From the NCBI RefSeq assembly GCF_021391535.1, contig NZ_CP090066.1, positions 943,501 through 1,007,500 on the forward strand: a stretch of 64,000 nt of DNA. Reading direction: 5' to 3'. Source of the DNA: Aurantimonas sp. HBX-1 (GTDB lineage Bacteria > Pseudomonadota > Alphaproteobacteria > Rhizobiales > Rhizobiaceae). Shown here one piece after another: positions 10,698 through 19,127 of this stretch (position 1 is the first letter of the stretch; each line of letters opens with the position of its first letter). Both the position numbers and the translations under genes were made by a program. The notes under the pieces are model-generated. The model searched no databases, was not told where the DNA came from, and saw only the letters and a program-made list of their open reading frames with translations.

Positions 10698-12031
10698 CGG
10701 GCGGTCGTCCTGGCGGCGGACCCGGCAGTCTCGGGTCCCGGCGCCGGGATCTGCGCGGCGACGGCCCGGCCGGCCGGCGCGGGATCGGCGGCAGCGCCTT
10801 CGAGCGGCGTCTCGAGCGGCACACCCTCGGCGGAGGGCACCGTCCCGGCATCGGCGGGGGCCTCGCGCACCCGCTGGATTTCCACCGGGCCGCCCTCGCG
10901 AACCGTTTGCAGCCCTTCGACCACGACGAGATCGCCCGCCTGCAGCGTGTCGGAGGCGACGAGGATGCGGTCGATATTGCGTTCGATGATGCGGACCGGC
11001 GCCTTGACCGCCTTGTCGTCGGCGATCTTCCAGACGATCGGGCCGTTGCGTTCCCACACCACGGCGATCGGGTCGACGGAGAGGAACGTCTCGCCGTCGA
11101 GTTCCAGCGTGACGGCGAAGGACATGCCGGGTCGCAGCTCGTCCTCGCCGTTGTCGATCATCGCCTCGGTGCGCAGCGTCCGGCTGGCCTCGTCGAGGCG
11201 GCTGTCGATGGCGACGATCCGGCCTTCGTGGATCCGGCTCGGCCGGGCGGTGGCGACGGCCTGCAGGGGCGCGCCGATCTCGAGATCCTGCACGAAGCTC
11301 TCCGGCGTGAAGAATACCACCTTGAGCTGGCTGCGGTCGTCGATCGTCGCGATCACCGTGTCGCTGCCGACGAGATCGCCCTGGTCGACGCTGACGATGC
11401 CGACCCGCCCGGCGATCGGCGCGCGGATGTCGCGCTTGCCGAGGGCGATCTCGGCGGTCTGCAGGTCGAGGCGGGCATTGTCGCGTTCGCGGGCGACGTC
11501 GGTGACCTCGACCGCGGTGATGGTGTTGGAATCCTGCAGGCGCTGGAACCGGCGGAGCTTCTCGTCCGCCGCCTCGACGCCCAGCTGGGCGCGCGCCACC
11601 GCGACCTCCTCGCTGGCCCGCTCGAGGCGTGCCAGGATCGATCCGGCTTCCACCTGGTCGCCGGACTGGACCTGGACCTCGTCGATGATGCCGGTGGTGT
11701 TGTCGGGATAGACGACGACCGACCGGGCCGCCTCGCCGGTGCCGATCGATCGCATCGCCGTACGGGTCACGCCCTTCACGACCGTGTCGGCGACGACGAT
11801 GGTGGCGCCGCCCCCGCCACGGCGGGGATTGCCCTGCGGGCCCGCGGCGATGTCGGTTGCCGGTTCGCCGGCTTCCGGCGCGACATAGAGAATGGCGCTC
11901 CGCAGGAACTCGGGCACCGCGACGTCGGAATTCAGCACCGCCCGACCGGCGCCGGGCTCCCATTTGAGATAGGCCACCGCGGCGATGATCAGGACGAGGA
12001 AGGTGACGAGCACCTGCTTCAGGATGGCCAT
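10694..12031 (-). CDS. Periplasmic adaptor (membrane-fusion) subunit of the RND pump
   Basis: 445 residues from MAILKQVLVTFLVLIIAAVA, a single membrane anchor. Then come the lipoyl/barrel-sandwich half (IIDEVQVQSGDQVEAGSILARL), an alpha hairpin (about residues 130-180), the second lipoyl half (IRAPIAGRVGIVSVDQGDLV) and the beta-barrel domain. The tail after residue ~390 is Ala/Pro-rich and probably disordered. A longer frame starts at 12151, but the ATG at 12031 begins exactly at the anchor. It feeds the permease downstream. Confidence 0.9.
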   Translation of the reverse strand: MAILKQVLVTFLVLIIAAVAYLKWEPGAGRAVLNSDVAVPEFLRSAILYVAPEAGEPATDIAAGPQGNPRRGGGGATIVVADTVVKGVTRTAMRSIGTGEAARSVVVYPDNTTGIIDEVQVQSGDQVEAGSILARLERASEEVAVARAQLGVEAADEKLRRFQRLQDSNTITAVEVTDVARERDNARLDLQTAEIALGKRDIRAPIAGRVGIVSVDQGDLVGSDTVIATIDDRSQLKVVFFTPESFVQDLEIGAPLQAVATARPSRIHEGRIVAIDSRLDEASRTLRTEAMIDNGEDELRPGMSFAVTLELDGETFLSVDPIAVVWERNGPIVWKIADDKAVKAPVRIIERNIDRILVASDTLQAGDLVVVEGLQTVREGGPVEIQRVREAPADAGTVPSAEGVPLETPLEGAAADPAPAGRAVAAQIPAPGPETAGSAARTTAR

Positions 12032-12201
12032 GGATACCTTGTTCGTTGCGTCGGCGTTTTGCGGTGCGAAGCCGCGCCCGAACGGTACGATAACGGATAT
12101 TCGGGCGAGAATGCCGTTGCTTTGATTACGAAGTGTATCCCTCCCCTGCACCTGAGATCACAAGCGCGGCATCTGCCGGGCAAGGTGTGCAGTGCAAAAC
12201 G

Positions 12202-12228
12202 AAAAAGGGCCCGCCGAAGCGAGCCCTT
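12202..12228 (-). terminator. Rho-independent terminator with UUCG tetraloop
   Basis: On the minus strand AAGGGCTCGC-TTCG-GCGGGCCCTTTTT gives a ten-pair stem (one U-G) closed by a UUCG tetraloop and followed by five Us. It is 22 bases beyond the stop of the PRC-barrel gene. Confidence 0.88.
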
Positions 12229-12250
12229 CCGATCGACGAAGCGTCGAAGC

Positions 12251-13786
12251 TTAGTTGGCCGTCGCCGGCTGGCCGGCGCCGCCCGACTGGATCCGCATCG
12301 TGTCGCGGTTGTCGGCGTAGCTGTCGGCATCGTACTCGGGCGCTGCCTCGAGCTGCTCCTGCGTGAACTGCGTGTAGAGATACAGCGAGCCGCTCGAGTC
12401 CTGCATGAACTGCAGGTTGTCCATGGCCACGGCGACCGGCTTCGCGCCGATGCCGAGGAAGCCGCCGACGTCGACGATGACGGCATCGACCTGACCCTCG
12501 GGGCTGAGCGCGATGTCGGCGATGTCGCCCACGTTCTCTTCGTTCGGACCGTAGACCGTGGCGCCGAGCAGGTTGTCGGCGGTCAGTTCCGACTGGTCGG
12601 TAACCGCCGTCATGCCCTCACGCTCGCCGCCGGTGGAAGCGGTGGTCGTGGTGTCCGCCGTTCCGGTGGTGGCAACGGCCGCTTCGCCCTGCGCCATGTC
12701 GGCACCGCCGACCGGAGCGGTCGTCTCGGTGTTGGCAGTGTCGGTCGTCGCCGTCGTCGTGGCGGCTCCGGTCATGGCACCAGTGGCCACAGCCGTGTCG
12801 GCTGCCGGCTCGCCGGCCGCCATGGTGGCGTTGTCGTCGGATACCTCGAACGCCGGCGCCTGCTCGAGTTGCTCGCGGGTCATCGCCGTGGCGACGACCA
12901 GGTCGTTGTCGTCATCGCGGGTCATCTGCAGCTGGTCGAACGGGACCGCGACATCCTTCTCGCCGATGCCGAGGAAGCCGCCGACGCCGATCACCGCCGC
13001 TTCGACGCGGCCGTCGGACGCCATGATCAGGTCGCTGATCGTGCCGATCTCGTCGGCATCGTCACCGGGGCCGCTCTTGACTTCGGCGCTCATCAGGTTG
13101 TCCGCGAGGAACTGCTCGGCACCGGCCTGCGAGGCGTACTCGCCGGTCGCGGCAGGAGCCGCGTCGGTGCCGGCAGCCATTTCGGTGCCAGCGTCCGTGC
13201 CCGTGGCGGTGGCCGGAGGCGTGACAGCGGCCTGGTCCGTGCCGGTGGCGGCGGGAGCGGAAGCCGTGCCGGTCGCCGGGGCGCCGTTGACTGCGACGGC
13301 GTCGGCCGCGTCAGCCTGGTCCTCGGGGTCGACGAACTCCGGCGCCTGCGCCAGCTGCTCGACGCCGACGTTCAGCACGGCGCGGGGCTGGTTGTTCTCG
13401 TCGTTGGACCAGGTGATCTGGTCGAACGGAATGGCGACGGTGCGATCCTCGCCGCCGGCCGACATCTCCACGACGGCGGCGGCAACCTTGCCGTCGGCAT
13501 CGAGCAGGAAGTTCTCGATCTCGCCGATGCTCGCCGCTTCCGCGGCGGCGCTCTGGTAGATCGACAGGTCGACCAGGTCACTGGCGAGGTGCTGGTCGGC
13601 GGTGAGCGACTGCATCTGGCCGGCCTGCGTCTCGGCGGCTGCCGTCGGCGCGGCGGCGTCGGTATCGATGGTTACCGTAGCATCCGGCGCGACGGGGGTC
13701 GCGTTGGCCGGCGCCTTGTCTTGGGCATAGGCCGAAGTGGCCAGGATACCCGCGAGGGCGGTCGTGGCGAAAAGCTTGCGCATCAT
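12251..13786 (-). CDS. Secreted protein with three PRC-barrel domains
   Basis: A 511-residue protein with a signal peptide (MMRKLFATTALAGILATSAYA) and three PRC-barrel-like units at roughly residues 70-130, 230-295 and 405-465. Units 2 and 3 share the phrase VGGFLGIG followed by (K)xVAVxxDxLQ. The units are joined by long Ala/Thr/Gly-rich linkers with few charges, probably disordered. PRC barrels in alphaproteobacterial envelopes are common in stress regulons; no enzymatic activity is implied. Upstream lies an EcfG-type promoter and downstream a strong terminator, so it is monocistronic. Two adjacent ATGs (13786, 13783) are possible starts. Confidence 0.8.
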   Translation of the reverse strand: MMRKLFATTALAGILATSAYAQDKAPANATPVAPDATVTIDTDAAAPTAAAETQAGQMQSLTADQHLASDLVDLSIYQSAAAEAASIGEIENFLLDADGKVAAAVVEMSAGGEDRTVAIPFDQITWSNDENNQPRAVLNVGVEQLAQAPEFVDPEDQADAADAVAVNGAPATGTASAPAATGTDQAAVTPPATATGTDAGTEMAAGTDAAPAATGEYASQAGAEQFLADNLMSAEVKSGPGDDADEIGTISDLIMASDGRVEAAVIGVGGFLGIGEKDVAVPFDQLQMTRDDDNDLVVATAMTREQLEQAPAFEVSDDNATMAAGEPAADTAVATGAMTGAATTTATTDTANTETTAPVGGADMAQGEAAVATTGTADTTTTASTGGEREGMTAVTDQSELTADNLLGATVYGPNEENVGDIADIALSPEGQVDAVIVDVGGFLGIGAKPVAVAMDNLQFMQDSSGSLYLYTQFTQEQLEAAPEYDADSYADNRDTMRIQSGGAGQPATAN

Positions 13787-13875
13787 GGAAATTGTCCTTG
13801 TCTATTCTAGGGATAGACGCGGCATTTGCCGCGAATGCTGAGTCAGCACTCGCGGCACGCCGCCTATGGAAAGAG

Positions 13876-13900
13876 AACTTACTCGAGAGGCTTCGGTTCC
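13876..13900 (-). promoter_or_regulatory. EcfG-type promoter of the PRC-barrel gene
   Basis: Minus strand GGAAC (13900-13896), 16 bases, AGTT (13879-13876). It matches the known EcfG form GGAAC-N16/17-cGTT except for the first -10 base. The implied leader is about 80 bases. Confidence 0.65.
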
Positions 13901-13973
13901 GGCGACCCGATCTTTCTTGGCTCCGGCCGGGCCGCCGCGGGCAGGGCCCCCCCGCGCGCCGAGGCCGGCGCCG

Positions 13974-14138
13974 TCAGGCGAAGACCAGGACGCCGAAGAC
14001 GAGCATGAGAAGCAGGCCGATCAGCACGATGAAGATGAGGACCTTGGCGATGCCTGCCGAGGCGCCGGCAACGCCGCGAAACCCGAGCAGGCTCGCGATC
14101 GCCGCCACGATCAGCAAAATGACGATCCATTCAATCAT
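13974..14138 (-). CDS. DUF1328 family small membrane protein
   Basis: 54 residues, beginning MIEWIVILLIVAAIASLLGF and containing the family-typical GVAGASAGIAKVL between two membrane helices (about 3-20 and 32-53). A GGAG site lies six bases before the ATG. DUF1328 (YtjA-like) proteins are tiny two-helix inner-membrane proteins of unknown mechanism. A perfect EcfG promoter lies 49 bases upstream of the ATG, so it is likely a general stress gene. It is easily missed because of its length. Confidence 0.88.
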   Translation of the reverse strand: MIEWIVILLIVAAIASLLGFRGVAGASAGIAKVLIFIVLIGLLLMLVFGVLVFA

Positions 14139-14186
14139 GTCGTGCTCCGTGATTTGTGCCGCGCGCCTGCGCGGTCCCGCCGGCAG

Positions 14187-14211
14187 AACGGCCGCAAGGC
14201 GCGACGGTTCC
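14187..14211 (-). promoter_or_regulatory. EcfG-type promoter of the DUF1328 gene
   Basis: Minus strand GGAAC (14211-14207), 16 bases, CGTT (14190-14187): an exact match to the published EcfG consensus. Confidence 0.75.
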
Positions 14212-14345
14212 TGTCGACAACCGTTGCCATGCCGCTGTGGCTAGATTGGCCGGCCGCCGATATGCGCCTATTTGCTGCTGCGGCAGGGCGCGAGGCCGGT
14301 CTTGCCGGATCGCATCCGACCACCTTTCGCCCATTGGGGACATTC

Positions 14346-15293
14346 ATGAAGATTCTCGCGCTGCTCAACCAGGACGGCGGTACGTTGAAGACGCTGGATC
14401 TGGACCGGCTGGCGGCGCTGATCCGCGACGAGTTCCAGGTCCATGGCCACGAGATCACCGTCGAACGCTGCAAGGGAAGCGCCATCGTCGAGTCGATCCG
14501 GCGCGCGTCCGAGCGGCCGGACATCGACGTCCTGATGGTGGGCGGGGGCGACGGCACGGTTTCGGCCGCGGCGGTGGCGCTCACCGGCAAGCCCATCGCG
14601 CTCGCGATCCTGCCAGCGGGGACGATGAACCTGTTTGCTCGCACCCTTCAGATACCGCTCGACCTCACCGAAGCGATCGCCGCGCTGGCGTCGGGGCAGG
14701 TCCTGGCGGTCGATGTCGGAACGGTCAACGGCGAACCGTTCGTGCACCAGTTCGCCGTCGGCCTGCACGCGCGGATGGTGAGGATGCGCGAGAGCCTGAC
14801 CTACGGCTCGCGCATCGGCAAGATCATCGCCAGCACGAGGGCGGTGTTCCTCGCGTTTCGCCGGTTCTCGTCGGTGGATCTGGTCATCGAGATCGACGGG
14901 GTGCAGCAGCGCATCTCCAGCCCTGCCGTCGCCATCTCGAACAATCTCTACGGGGAGGGGCACGTGCCTTACGCCGACGATCCGCGCGGCGGCGTGCTCG
15001 GCGTCTATATCTGCCGGGTCAAGGCGCCTAGCGCGGTGATGAAGCTGACCTTCGACATCCTGCGCGGATCGTGGCGGCAGAACCCCTATCTCGAGGTGCA
15101 TGCCGCACACCGGGTCGCGTTCGAATACCGGGGACGCCATCATACCAAGCGGGCGATCCGCGATGGCGAACTGACCCGACTGGAGCCCAGCACCATCGTC
15201 GAGATCAAGCCGCTGGCGTTGAACGTGCTGGTGCCCGCGGAGGCCAGCTACCACGCGACGGCCGTGCCCTCGGCCGAGACCGCGGCGGCCTGA
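14346..15293 (+). CDS. Diacylglycerol/lipid kinase family protein
   Basis: A 315-residue soluble protein with a DAGK catalytic domain. The nucleotide-binding signature is VGGGDGTVSAAA (about residue 65), with LPAGTMNLFA following, the usual GTxND-like loop being GTMN here. The C-terminal half carries the second lobe (AISNNLYGEGHVPYADDP). Relatives phosphorylate diacylglycerol, sphingoid bases or undecaprenol; the substrate is not determinable. The start ATG follows a predicted leader without a strong ribosome-binding site. It is divergent from the DUF1328 gene and alone on its strand. Confidence 0.85.
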   Translation: MKILALLNQDGGTLKTLDLDRLAALIRDEFQVHGHEITVERCKGSAIVESIRRASERPDIDVLMVGGGDGTVSAAAVALTGKPIALAILPAGTMNLFARTLQIPLDLTEAIAALASGQVLAVDVGTVNGEPFVHQFAVGLHARMVRMRESLTYGSRIGKIIASTRAVFLAFRRFSSVDLVIEIDGVQQRISSPAVAISNNLYGEGHVPYADDPRGGVLGVYICRVKAPSAVMKLTFDILRGSWRQNPYLEVHAAHRVAFEYRGRHHTKRAIRDGELTRLEPSTIVEIKPLALNVLVPAEASYHATAVPSAETAAA

Positions 15294-15323
15294 CGCGCAA
15301 GTGGTCCATGCGCGGCGGACGTG

Positions 15324-15710
15324 TCAGCGCGGCGGGGCGTCCGGGTCTTCCGGCCAGTCCGCGTCGTCGGGCGAGCGGGCGTCCGAGCGACCCTCGGGGT
15401 CGAAGCCGGTTTCCTCGACGGTGGAATAGTTGTGCCCGCCCTGGGCGAGCAGGTTCAGCGCCTCGCTGATCTGCAGACCGAGCGGATCGAACTCGTCACC
15501 CTGGTCGATCGTCTCGCGGTAGCCGACCTGTCGCGCCAGCTCCTCGAGCCGCGCCTGCTTTTCCTCGACCAGCATGTCCGGACTGTTGAGGATGTCGTCG
15601 ATCTCGGCCTGGGTGACCGGCTGGCTGATGCCGGGCTGGTCGGCATCGCCGCCCACCTCGATGTCGGCCGCAAGGATCGGATCGATGTCGTCGTTGCCCG
15701 TGTTGGACAT
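15324..15710 (-). CDS. Conserved acidic hypothetical protein
   Basis: 128 residues starting MSNTGNDDIDPILAADIEVG, with a strong GGAGG site six bases before the ATG. It is very acidic and has no membrane segment or cysteine. A central helical stretch (VTQAEIDDILNSPDMLVEEK, then KQARLEELARQVGYRE) looks like the only ordered part; the C-terminus is Asp/Pro/Arg-rich. I do not recognise a function. It is the last gene of a minus-strand run that starts with the DUF883 gene, separated from the preceding one by a GC hairpin. Confidence 0.65.
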   Translation of the reverse strand: MSNTGNDDIDPILAADIEVGGDADQPGISQPVTQAEIDDILNSPDMLVEEKQARLEELARQVGYRETIDQGDEFDPLGLQISEALNLLAQGGHNYSTVEETGFDPEGRSDARSPDDADWPEDPDAPPR

Positions 15711-15743
15711 GAAAGCCTCCATTCGGCTAGGCAGCCAGAAGAT

Positions 15744-15769
15744 GGCCCCGGGCAGAAGCGCCCGGGGCC
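15744..15769 (-). terminator. GC-rich hairpin between two small genes
   Basis: A perfect ten-pair stem GGCCCCGGGC / GCCCGGGGCC with a six-base loop. No real U run follows on either strand, so it may be a weak terminator or an mRNA-stabilising structure between the genes at 15778 and 15710. Confidence 0.5.
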
Positions 15770-15777
15770 TTCCGCTG

Positions 15778-16020
15778 CTATTGCGTGTCGGCATCCTGGT
15801 CGGGCGTGACCGTGATACCGGTCGGCTCGGCGGTATCGGCGAGAGGCGCCGTCGCCGGCACGTCGCTGGAGATGTCGGCATCCGGCAGGGCCCAGCCATA
15901 GATCCCCAGCCCGATAAAGACGACGGCACAGAGCGCCAGAGCGACGATCAGGATCTTGAGGACGGGGGTCCCCTTCTCGCCCTGCCGGGCGTCTTCGGGA
16001 TTGAGTTTCGGCTCTGGCAT
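15778..16020 (-). CDS. Small single-pass membrane protein, hypothetical
   Basis: 80 residues from the ATG at 16020, which has an AGGAC site at good distance; an in-frame GTG two codons earlier lacks one. The N-terminal ~24 residues are polar (MPEPKLNPEDARQGEKGTP), one membrane helix follows (LKILIVALALCAVVFIGLGIYGW), and the outer tail is Asp/Thr/Pro-rich. Function unknown. It is part of the minus-strand run with the holin-like and DUF883 genes. Confidence 0.65.
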   Translation of the reverse strand: MPEPKLNPEDARQGEKGTPVLKILIVALALCAVVFIGLGIYGWALPDADISSDVPATAPLADTAEPTGITVTPDQDADTQ

Positions 16021-16093
16021 GTTCACGTCCTGACGATGAGATGTTCGGCGGCGCCCGCGGGTACCGCCGCCATGGAAAAGATGGTCTATGCGC

Positions 16094-16537
16094 CTAGCGG
16101 GTGCGCTCGCGATAGGTGACGATGGCCCGCCAGATCGCGAAGCCCGTCGCGCCGGCGACCGGAAGCAGGAGAAGCTTCTTGTTCCGCCGCACCGAGCGCA
16201 GCAGGAGCGGCGCGTTGGTCAGCGCTGCGACGCCGGCGATCGAGGCGATGTCGCTCTGCAGCCGATCGTCCGCCCGCCGGGTCGGGGTGCGCTGGAGCAT
16301 GACGGTCATGATCCAGAACACCAGGAACAGCAGCAAGAAGAACCCGGCAAAGCCAAGCGCCGTCGGCAGCGCCCCGAAATGATCGGCCAGGAAAATGAAC
16401 AGCGAGGCGATCAGGAAGGCGAGGGTGAGCACGCCGAACAGCGCCATGACGGCGTACAGCCCGGCGAGCCGCCGCATCCGCACGAGGTAGGTGCCGGCTT
16501 CGCCTGTGATCAGCCTGGTGATGAGCTGCAGCACCAT
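16094..16537 (-). CDS. Phage-holin-superfamily (YqjE-like) membrane protein
   Basis: A 147-residue protein with two adjacent membrane helices (about residues 25-50 and 58-82: AVMALFGVLTLAFLIASLFI, then GFAGFFLLLFLVFWIMTVML) and a cytoplasmic basic tail. This matches the putative holin-X/YqjE family, which in enterobacteria sits beside the DUF883 proteins ElaB/YqjD, exactly as here: the DUF883 stop is two bases upstream. Despite the family name there are no phage genes nearby. Likely an inner-membrane stress protein. Confidence 0.78.
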   Translation of the reverse strand: MVLQLITRLITGEAGTYLVRMRRLAGLYAVMALFGVLTLAFLIASLFIFLADHFGALPTALGFAGFFLLLFLVFWIMTVMLQRTPTRRADDRLQSDIASIAGVAALTNAPLLLRSVRRNKKLLLLPVAGATGFAIWRAIVTYRERTR

Positions 16538-16539
16538 GA

Positions 16540-16896
16540 TCAGCGGCGGAAGAGACGCGCGTAGATATACCCTGCGGCGGCGGCGATCAGCACGCTCTTG
16601 ATCGGCTCGGCGCGCACCTTCTCGCTCAGCTGCTCCTCGAGATCGGAAGCCGCATCCTGCGCCTGACGCATGTAGCGCTCGCCGCGTTCGCGGACGTCGT
16701 CACGCAGGGCGAAGGCCTGCTGGCGCGCGCCATCGGCGCGATGCGTCGCCTCGGCCTTCAGCGCTTCCGCAAGGCCGCTGACATCCTCGCGCAGCCGCGC
16801 CAGTTCGGCCTCGATGTCGTGCTTGCTCCCGCTCGTGCCGGGACCGGTCGGCTTGCCAGCCGTCTTGACGTCGTTGGAACTGATATCGGAAGCCAT
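16540..16896 (-). CDS. DUF883 (ElaB/YqjD-like) membrane-anchored protein
   Basis: 118 residues with a long amphipathic charged helix (about 28-95, IEAELARLREDVSGLAEALK onward) and a short C-terminal hydrophobic anchor (SVLIAAAAGYIYARLFRR). This is the ElaB/YqjD/YgaM plan; enterobacterial members tether inactive ribosomes to the inner membrane in stationary phase. It heads an operon with the YqjE-like gene and has an EcfG-type promoter 76 bases upstream. Confidence 0.8.
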   Translation of the reverse strand: MASDISSNDVKTAGKPTGPGTSGSKHDIEAELARLREDVSGLAEALKAEATHRADGARQQAFALRDDVRERGERYMRQAQDAASDLEEQLSEKVRAEPIKSVLIAAAAGYIYARLFRR

Positions 16897-16972
16897 GGAG
16901 CACCCCACTGAACGAATACTGAGAGAATGGCGCGGCGCGGGATCGATCCGCCCGGCCACCGGTGTTGATTGA

Positions 16973-16997
16973 AACTATCGGGCGACCGGGCGGTTCC
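16973..16997 (-). promoter_or_regulatory. EcfG-type promoter of the DUF883-holin-like operon
   Basis: Minus strand GGAAC (16997-16993), 16 bases, AGTT (16976-16973). Same form as the sites before nepR and the PRC-barrel gene. Confidence 0.65.
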
Positions 16998-17020
16998 CGC
17001 CCGGCGTGCGGTTTGTGGCC

Positions 17021-17572
17021 TCAGGCTGCCGGCGCCACGCCGATGATCTGCGACGAGATCGAATCCGGCCCGTATTCGCCGTCACCCTCGATGCCGAGGA
17101 TTTCGGCGATGCGGGTGCGGGCGCGCGAGACGCGGCTCTTGATCGTGCCGACGGCGCATTTGCAGATCTCGGCGGCCTCCTCGTAGGAGAAGCCCGATGC
17201 GCCGATGAGGATCAGCGCCTCGCGCTGGTCGTCGGGCAGCATGTCGAGCGCCTTGCGGAAATCCTGCAGGTCGAGATGGCCCTGCTGCTCCGGGTGGCCT
17301 GCAAGCTGCATGGCGTGGATGCCGTCGACATCCTGCACCTCGCGGCCCTTCTTGCGCATCTGGGTGTAGAACTCATTGCGCAGGATGGTGAAGAGCCAGG
17401 CCTTGAGGTTGGTGCCCGGCTGGAAGGTGTGCTGCTTGTCCCAAGCCTTGACCAGCGTCTCCTGAACCAGGTCGTCCGCCCGGTCGAACGAGCCGGACAG
17501 CGAGGCGGCAAAGGCGCGCAGGTTGGGAATGATCGCAATAAGTTCCCGACGGAAATCTTGCTGTTCGCTCAT
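17021..17572 (-). CDS. ecfG: ECF sigma factor of the general stress response
   Basis: 183 residues with region 2 (SFDRADDLVQETLVKAWDKQ, FQPGTNLKAWLFTILRNEFY) and region 4 (LPDDQREALILIGASGFSYE, AEICKCAVGTIKSRVSRART). The sequence and the adjacent nepR identify it as EcfG, which directs RNA polymerase to GGAAC/CGTT promoters when released from NepR. An in-frame TTG one codon earlier exists, but the ATG at 17572 is preferred. Eight bases separate it from the nepR stop, so the two are co-transcribed. Confidence 0.93.
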   Translation of the reverse strand: MSEQQDFRRELIAIIPNLRAFAASLSGSFDRADDLVQETLVKAWDKQHTFQPGTNLKAWLFTILRNEFYTQMRKKGREVQDVDGIHAMQLAGHPEQQGHLDLQDFRKALDMLPDDQREALILIGASGFSYEEAAEICKCAVGTIKSRVSRARTRIAEILGIEGDGEYGPDSISSQIIGVAPAA

Positions 17573-17580
17573 CAATGAAC

Positions 17581-17799
17581 CTACTTGCGGTCCGCATTCT
17601 TCGATGCCGATTCCGCCGCGTCCAGCGCGTCGAGAAGCGACAGGAAGCGGTCCGGGACCGGTTCGCTGGCGACGTCGTCGTAATAGGCCTTGAGGCGCTT
17701 GCCGATAGCGGTCTGCACGCCGTATTGCGGTGTCGGCGCCGGCGATCGCTGATGCTGCTTTTCCTGGAACATGTGGTCCTTCGTCTCGCGATCATCCAT
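17581..17799 (-). CDS. nepR: Anti-sigma factor NepR
   Basis: 72 residues; the C-terminal two thirds is the NepR signature (IGKRLKAYYDDVASEPVPDR, FLSLLDALD), two helices that clamp the sigma factor. NepR binds EcfG in unstressed cells and PhyR after phosphorylation. The N-terminus is polar and flexible. The ATG at 17799 is chosen; MFQEKQHQ at 17772 with an AAGGA upstream is possible. It is the first gene of nepR-ecfG, divergent from phyR. Confidence 0.9.
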   Translation of the reverse strand: MDDRETKDHMFQEKQHQRSPAPTPQYGVQTAIGKRLKAYYDDVASEPVPDRFLSLLDALDAAESASKNADRK

Positions 17800-17966
17800 A
17801 CGTTGTCTCGGCGTGTCCTGGTCGTTCGCCCATGGCAGGTGACATGCCACGCCCCCGCGCCGCACGACGACAGTTACATAAATCCATTACTGCGCTTCTC
17901 AACCCTGCCCCTCCAGAATGTCCCCCTCGAAAACGTCGAGCCGTCACAGGAGCATCCGAAGGCGAG

Positions 17967-17991
17967 AACTTCCGTGACAGGGCAAAGTTCC
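17967..17991 (-). promoter_or_regulatory. EcfG-type promoter of nepR-ecfG
   Basis: Minus strand GGAAC (17991-17987), 16 bases, AGTT (17970-17967). It would give autoregulation of the sigma factor operon, as known in other Alphaproteobacteria. Confidence 0.65.
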
Positions 17992-18003
17992 CGTCGCCGG
18001 CGA

Positions 18004-18028
18004 GGAACTTTTCCGGCCGGGGGGCATT
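18004..18028 (+). promoter_or_regulatory. EcfG-type promoter of phyR
   Basis: GGAAC (18004-18008), 16 bases, CATT (18025-18028). One base off the -10 consensus; it lies back to back with the nepR site, 13 bases apart. Confidence 0.5.
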
Positions 18029-18076
18029 CAGCACCCATTCGTGCCTTATCCTTAGGTCGACACGAGGGGAGTTTTC

Positions 18077-18871
18077 ATGTCGATGTCATCCCGCATAGCG
18101 CCTCACATTCCGTATCTCAGGCGCTATTCACGGGCCCTCAGCGGTTCGCAGGCCAGCGGCGACGCCTATGTCGCAGCAGTTCTCGAGACGCTGATTGCTG
18201 ATCCCAGCCTGTTTCCCGACGACCAGACGCCGCGGATCTCGCTGTACAAGCTGTTCTCGTCGCTCTGGCAGTCCGTCGAGGTGAACATCCGCGAGGACGC
18301 ACCGACATCGGCCTGGGAAGAGAAGGCATCGCGCAACCTGCGCGCCATCTCGCCGCTGCCGCGCCAGGCCTTCCTGCTGGTCGCCGTCGAAGGCTTCACG
18401 ACGGAAGAGGCCGCCCTCATCCTCGGTCTCGACGACGCGGAATTCTCGCGCCTGATCGACCAGGCGAGTTCCGACATCGGCCGCCAGGTGTCCACCGACA
18501 TTATGATCATCGAGGACGAGCCGCTGATCGCGATGGACATCGAGCAGATGGTCGAGAGCCTCGGCCACACGGTGACCGGCGTCGCGCGTACCCACAAGGA
18601 AGCGCTGACCCTGTTCGAGAAGCAGAAGCCGGGCATGGTCCTGGCGGACATCCAGCTGGCCGACGGCAGCTCGGGCATCGACGCGGTCAACGACATTCTC
18701 GCCAAGGTCTCGGTACCGGTGATCTTCATCACCGCGTTCCCTGAGCGCCTGCTGACGGGTGAGCGGCCGGAGCCGACCTTCCTCGTCACCAAGCCCTTCA
18801 ATCCGGACATGGTGAAGGCGCTGATCAGCCAGGCGCTGTTCTTCGAGTCAGACAGGAAGGCCGCGGCCTAG
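18077..18871 (+). CDS. phyR: PhyR, anti-anti-sigma response regulator
   Basis: 264 residues with an EcfG-like but DNA-binding-defective N-terminal domain (about 1-135) and a C-terminal receiver (about 140-260). The receiver has the acidic pair in IIEDEP (146-147), the phospho-acceptor Asp 191 in LADIQL, a conserved Thr in FITAF and the Lys in VTKPF. Phosphorylated PhyR binds NepR and frees EcfG. GGGGAG precedes the ATG. It is divergent from nepR-ecfG and followed by an HWE kinase on the same strand. Confidence 0.94.
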   Translation: MSMSSRIAPHIPYLRRYSRALSGSQASGDAYVAAVLETLIADPSLFPDDQTPRISLYKLFSSLWQSVEVNIREDAPTSAWEEKASRNLRAISPLPRQAFLLVAVEGFTTEEAALILGLDDAEFSRLIDQASSDIGRQVSTDIMIIEDEPLIAMDIEQMVESLGHTVTGVARTHKEALTLFEKQKPGMVLADIQLADGSSGIDAVNDILAKVSVPVIFITAFPERLLTGERPEPTFLVTKPFNPDMVKALISQALFFESDRKAAA

Positions 18872-18878
18872 GCCGCGG
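18861..18878. repeat. Perfect 18-base palindrome across the phyR stop
   Basis: CCGCGGCCTAGGCCGCGG reads the same on both strands and contains the phyR TAG. As RNA it would be a strong GC hairpin at the mRNA end, but no U run follows. Confidence 0.6.
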
Positions 18879-19127
18879 TCCTGACGTGCCGGCCGTGGCT
18901 AGCCCCAGCGAGCACAGGATCGGGCGGGCCAGCATGAGCCGGTCCGGCGACCTCGCGGCCGGCGTGTCCGGCCGGGGCGGCCCGCACGCCCGTCACCGCT
19001 GCACTCAGGCTGCCGCTTCGCCGCGGCGTGTGGTGTCGCGGAGACCGGCGAAGCAAGTCGTCGCTCCACATCGGTTCCGTTCGTCTCCGGGCCCGGACAA
19101 TACAGTGCATTTTTCGAGCGTCGGCTG

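Noticed and set aside
7431..11711. A 1,426-codon open frame on the plus strand
   Set aside because: It lies antisense to the RND pump and adaptor genes, and its composition (Arg, Asp, Ala, Gly, Val) is that of a GC-driven antisense shadow with no domain or ribosome-binding site.
16094..16537. Phage remnant suggested by the holin-superfamily protein
   Set aside because: No other phage genes, no integrase and no att-like repeat nearby. The partner DUF883 gene marks it as the cellular YqjD-YqjE pair.
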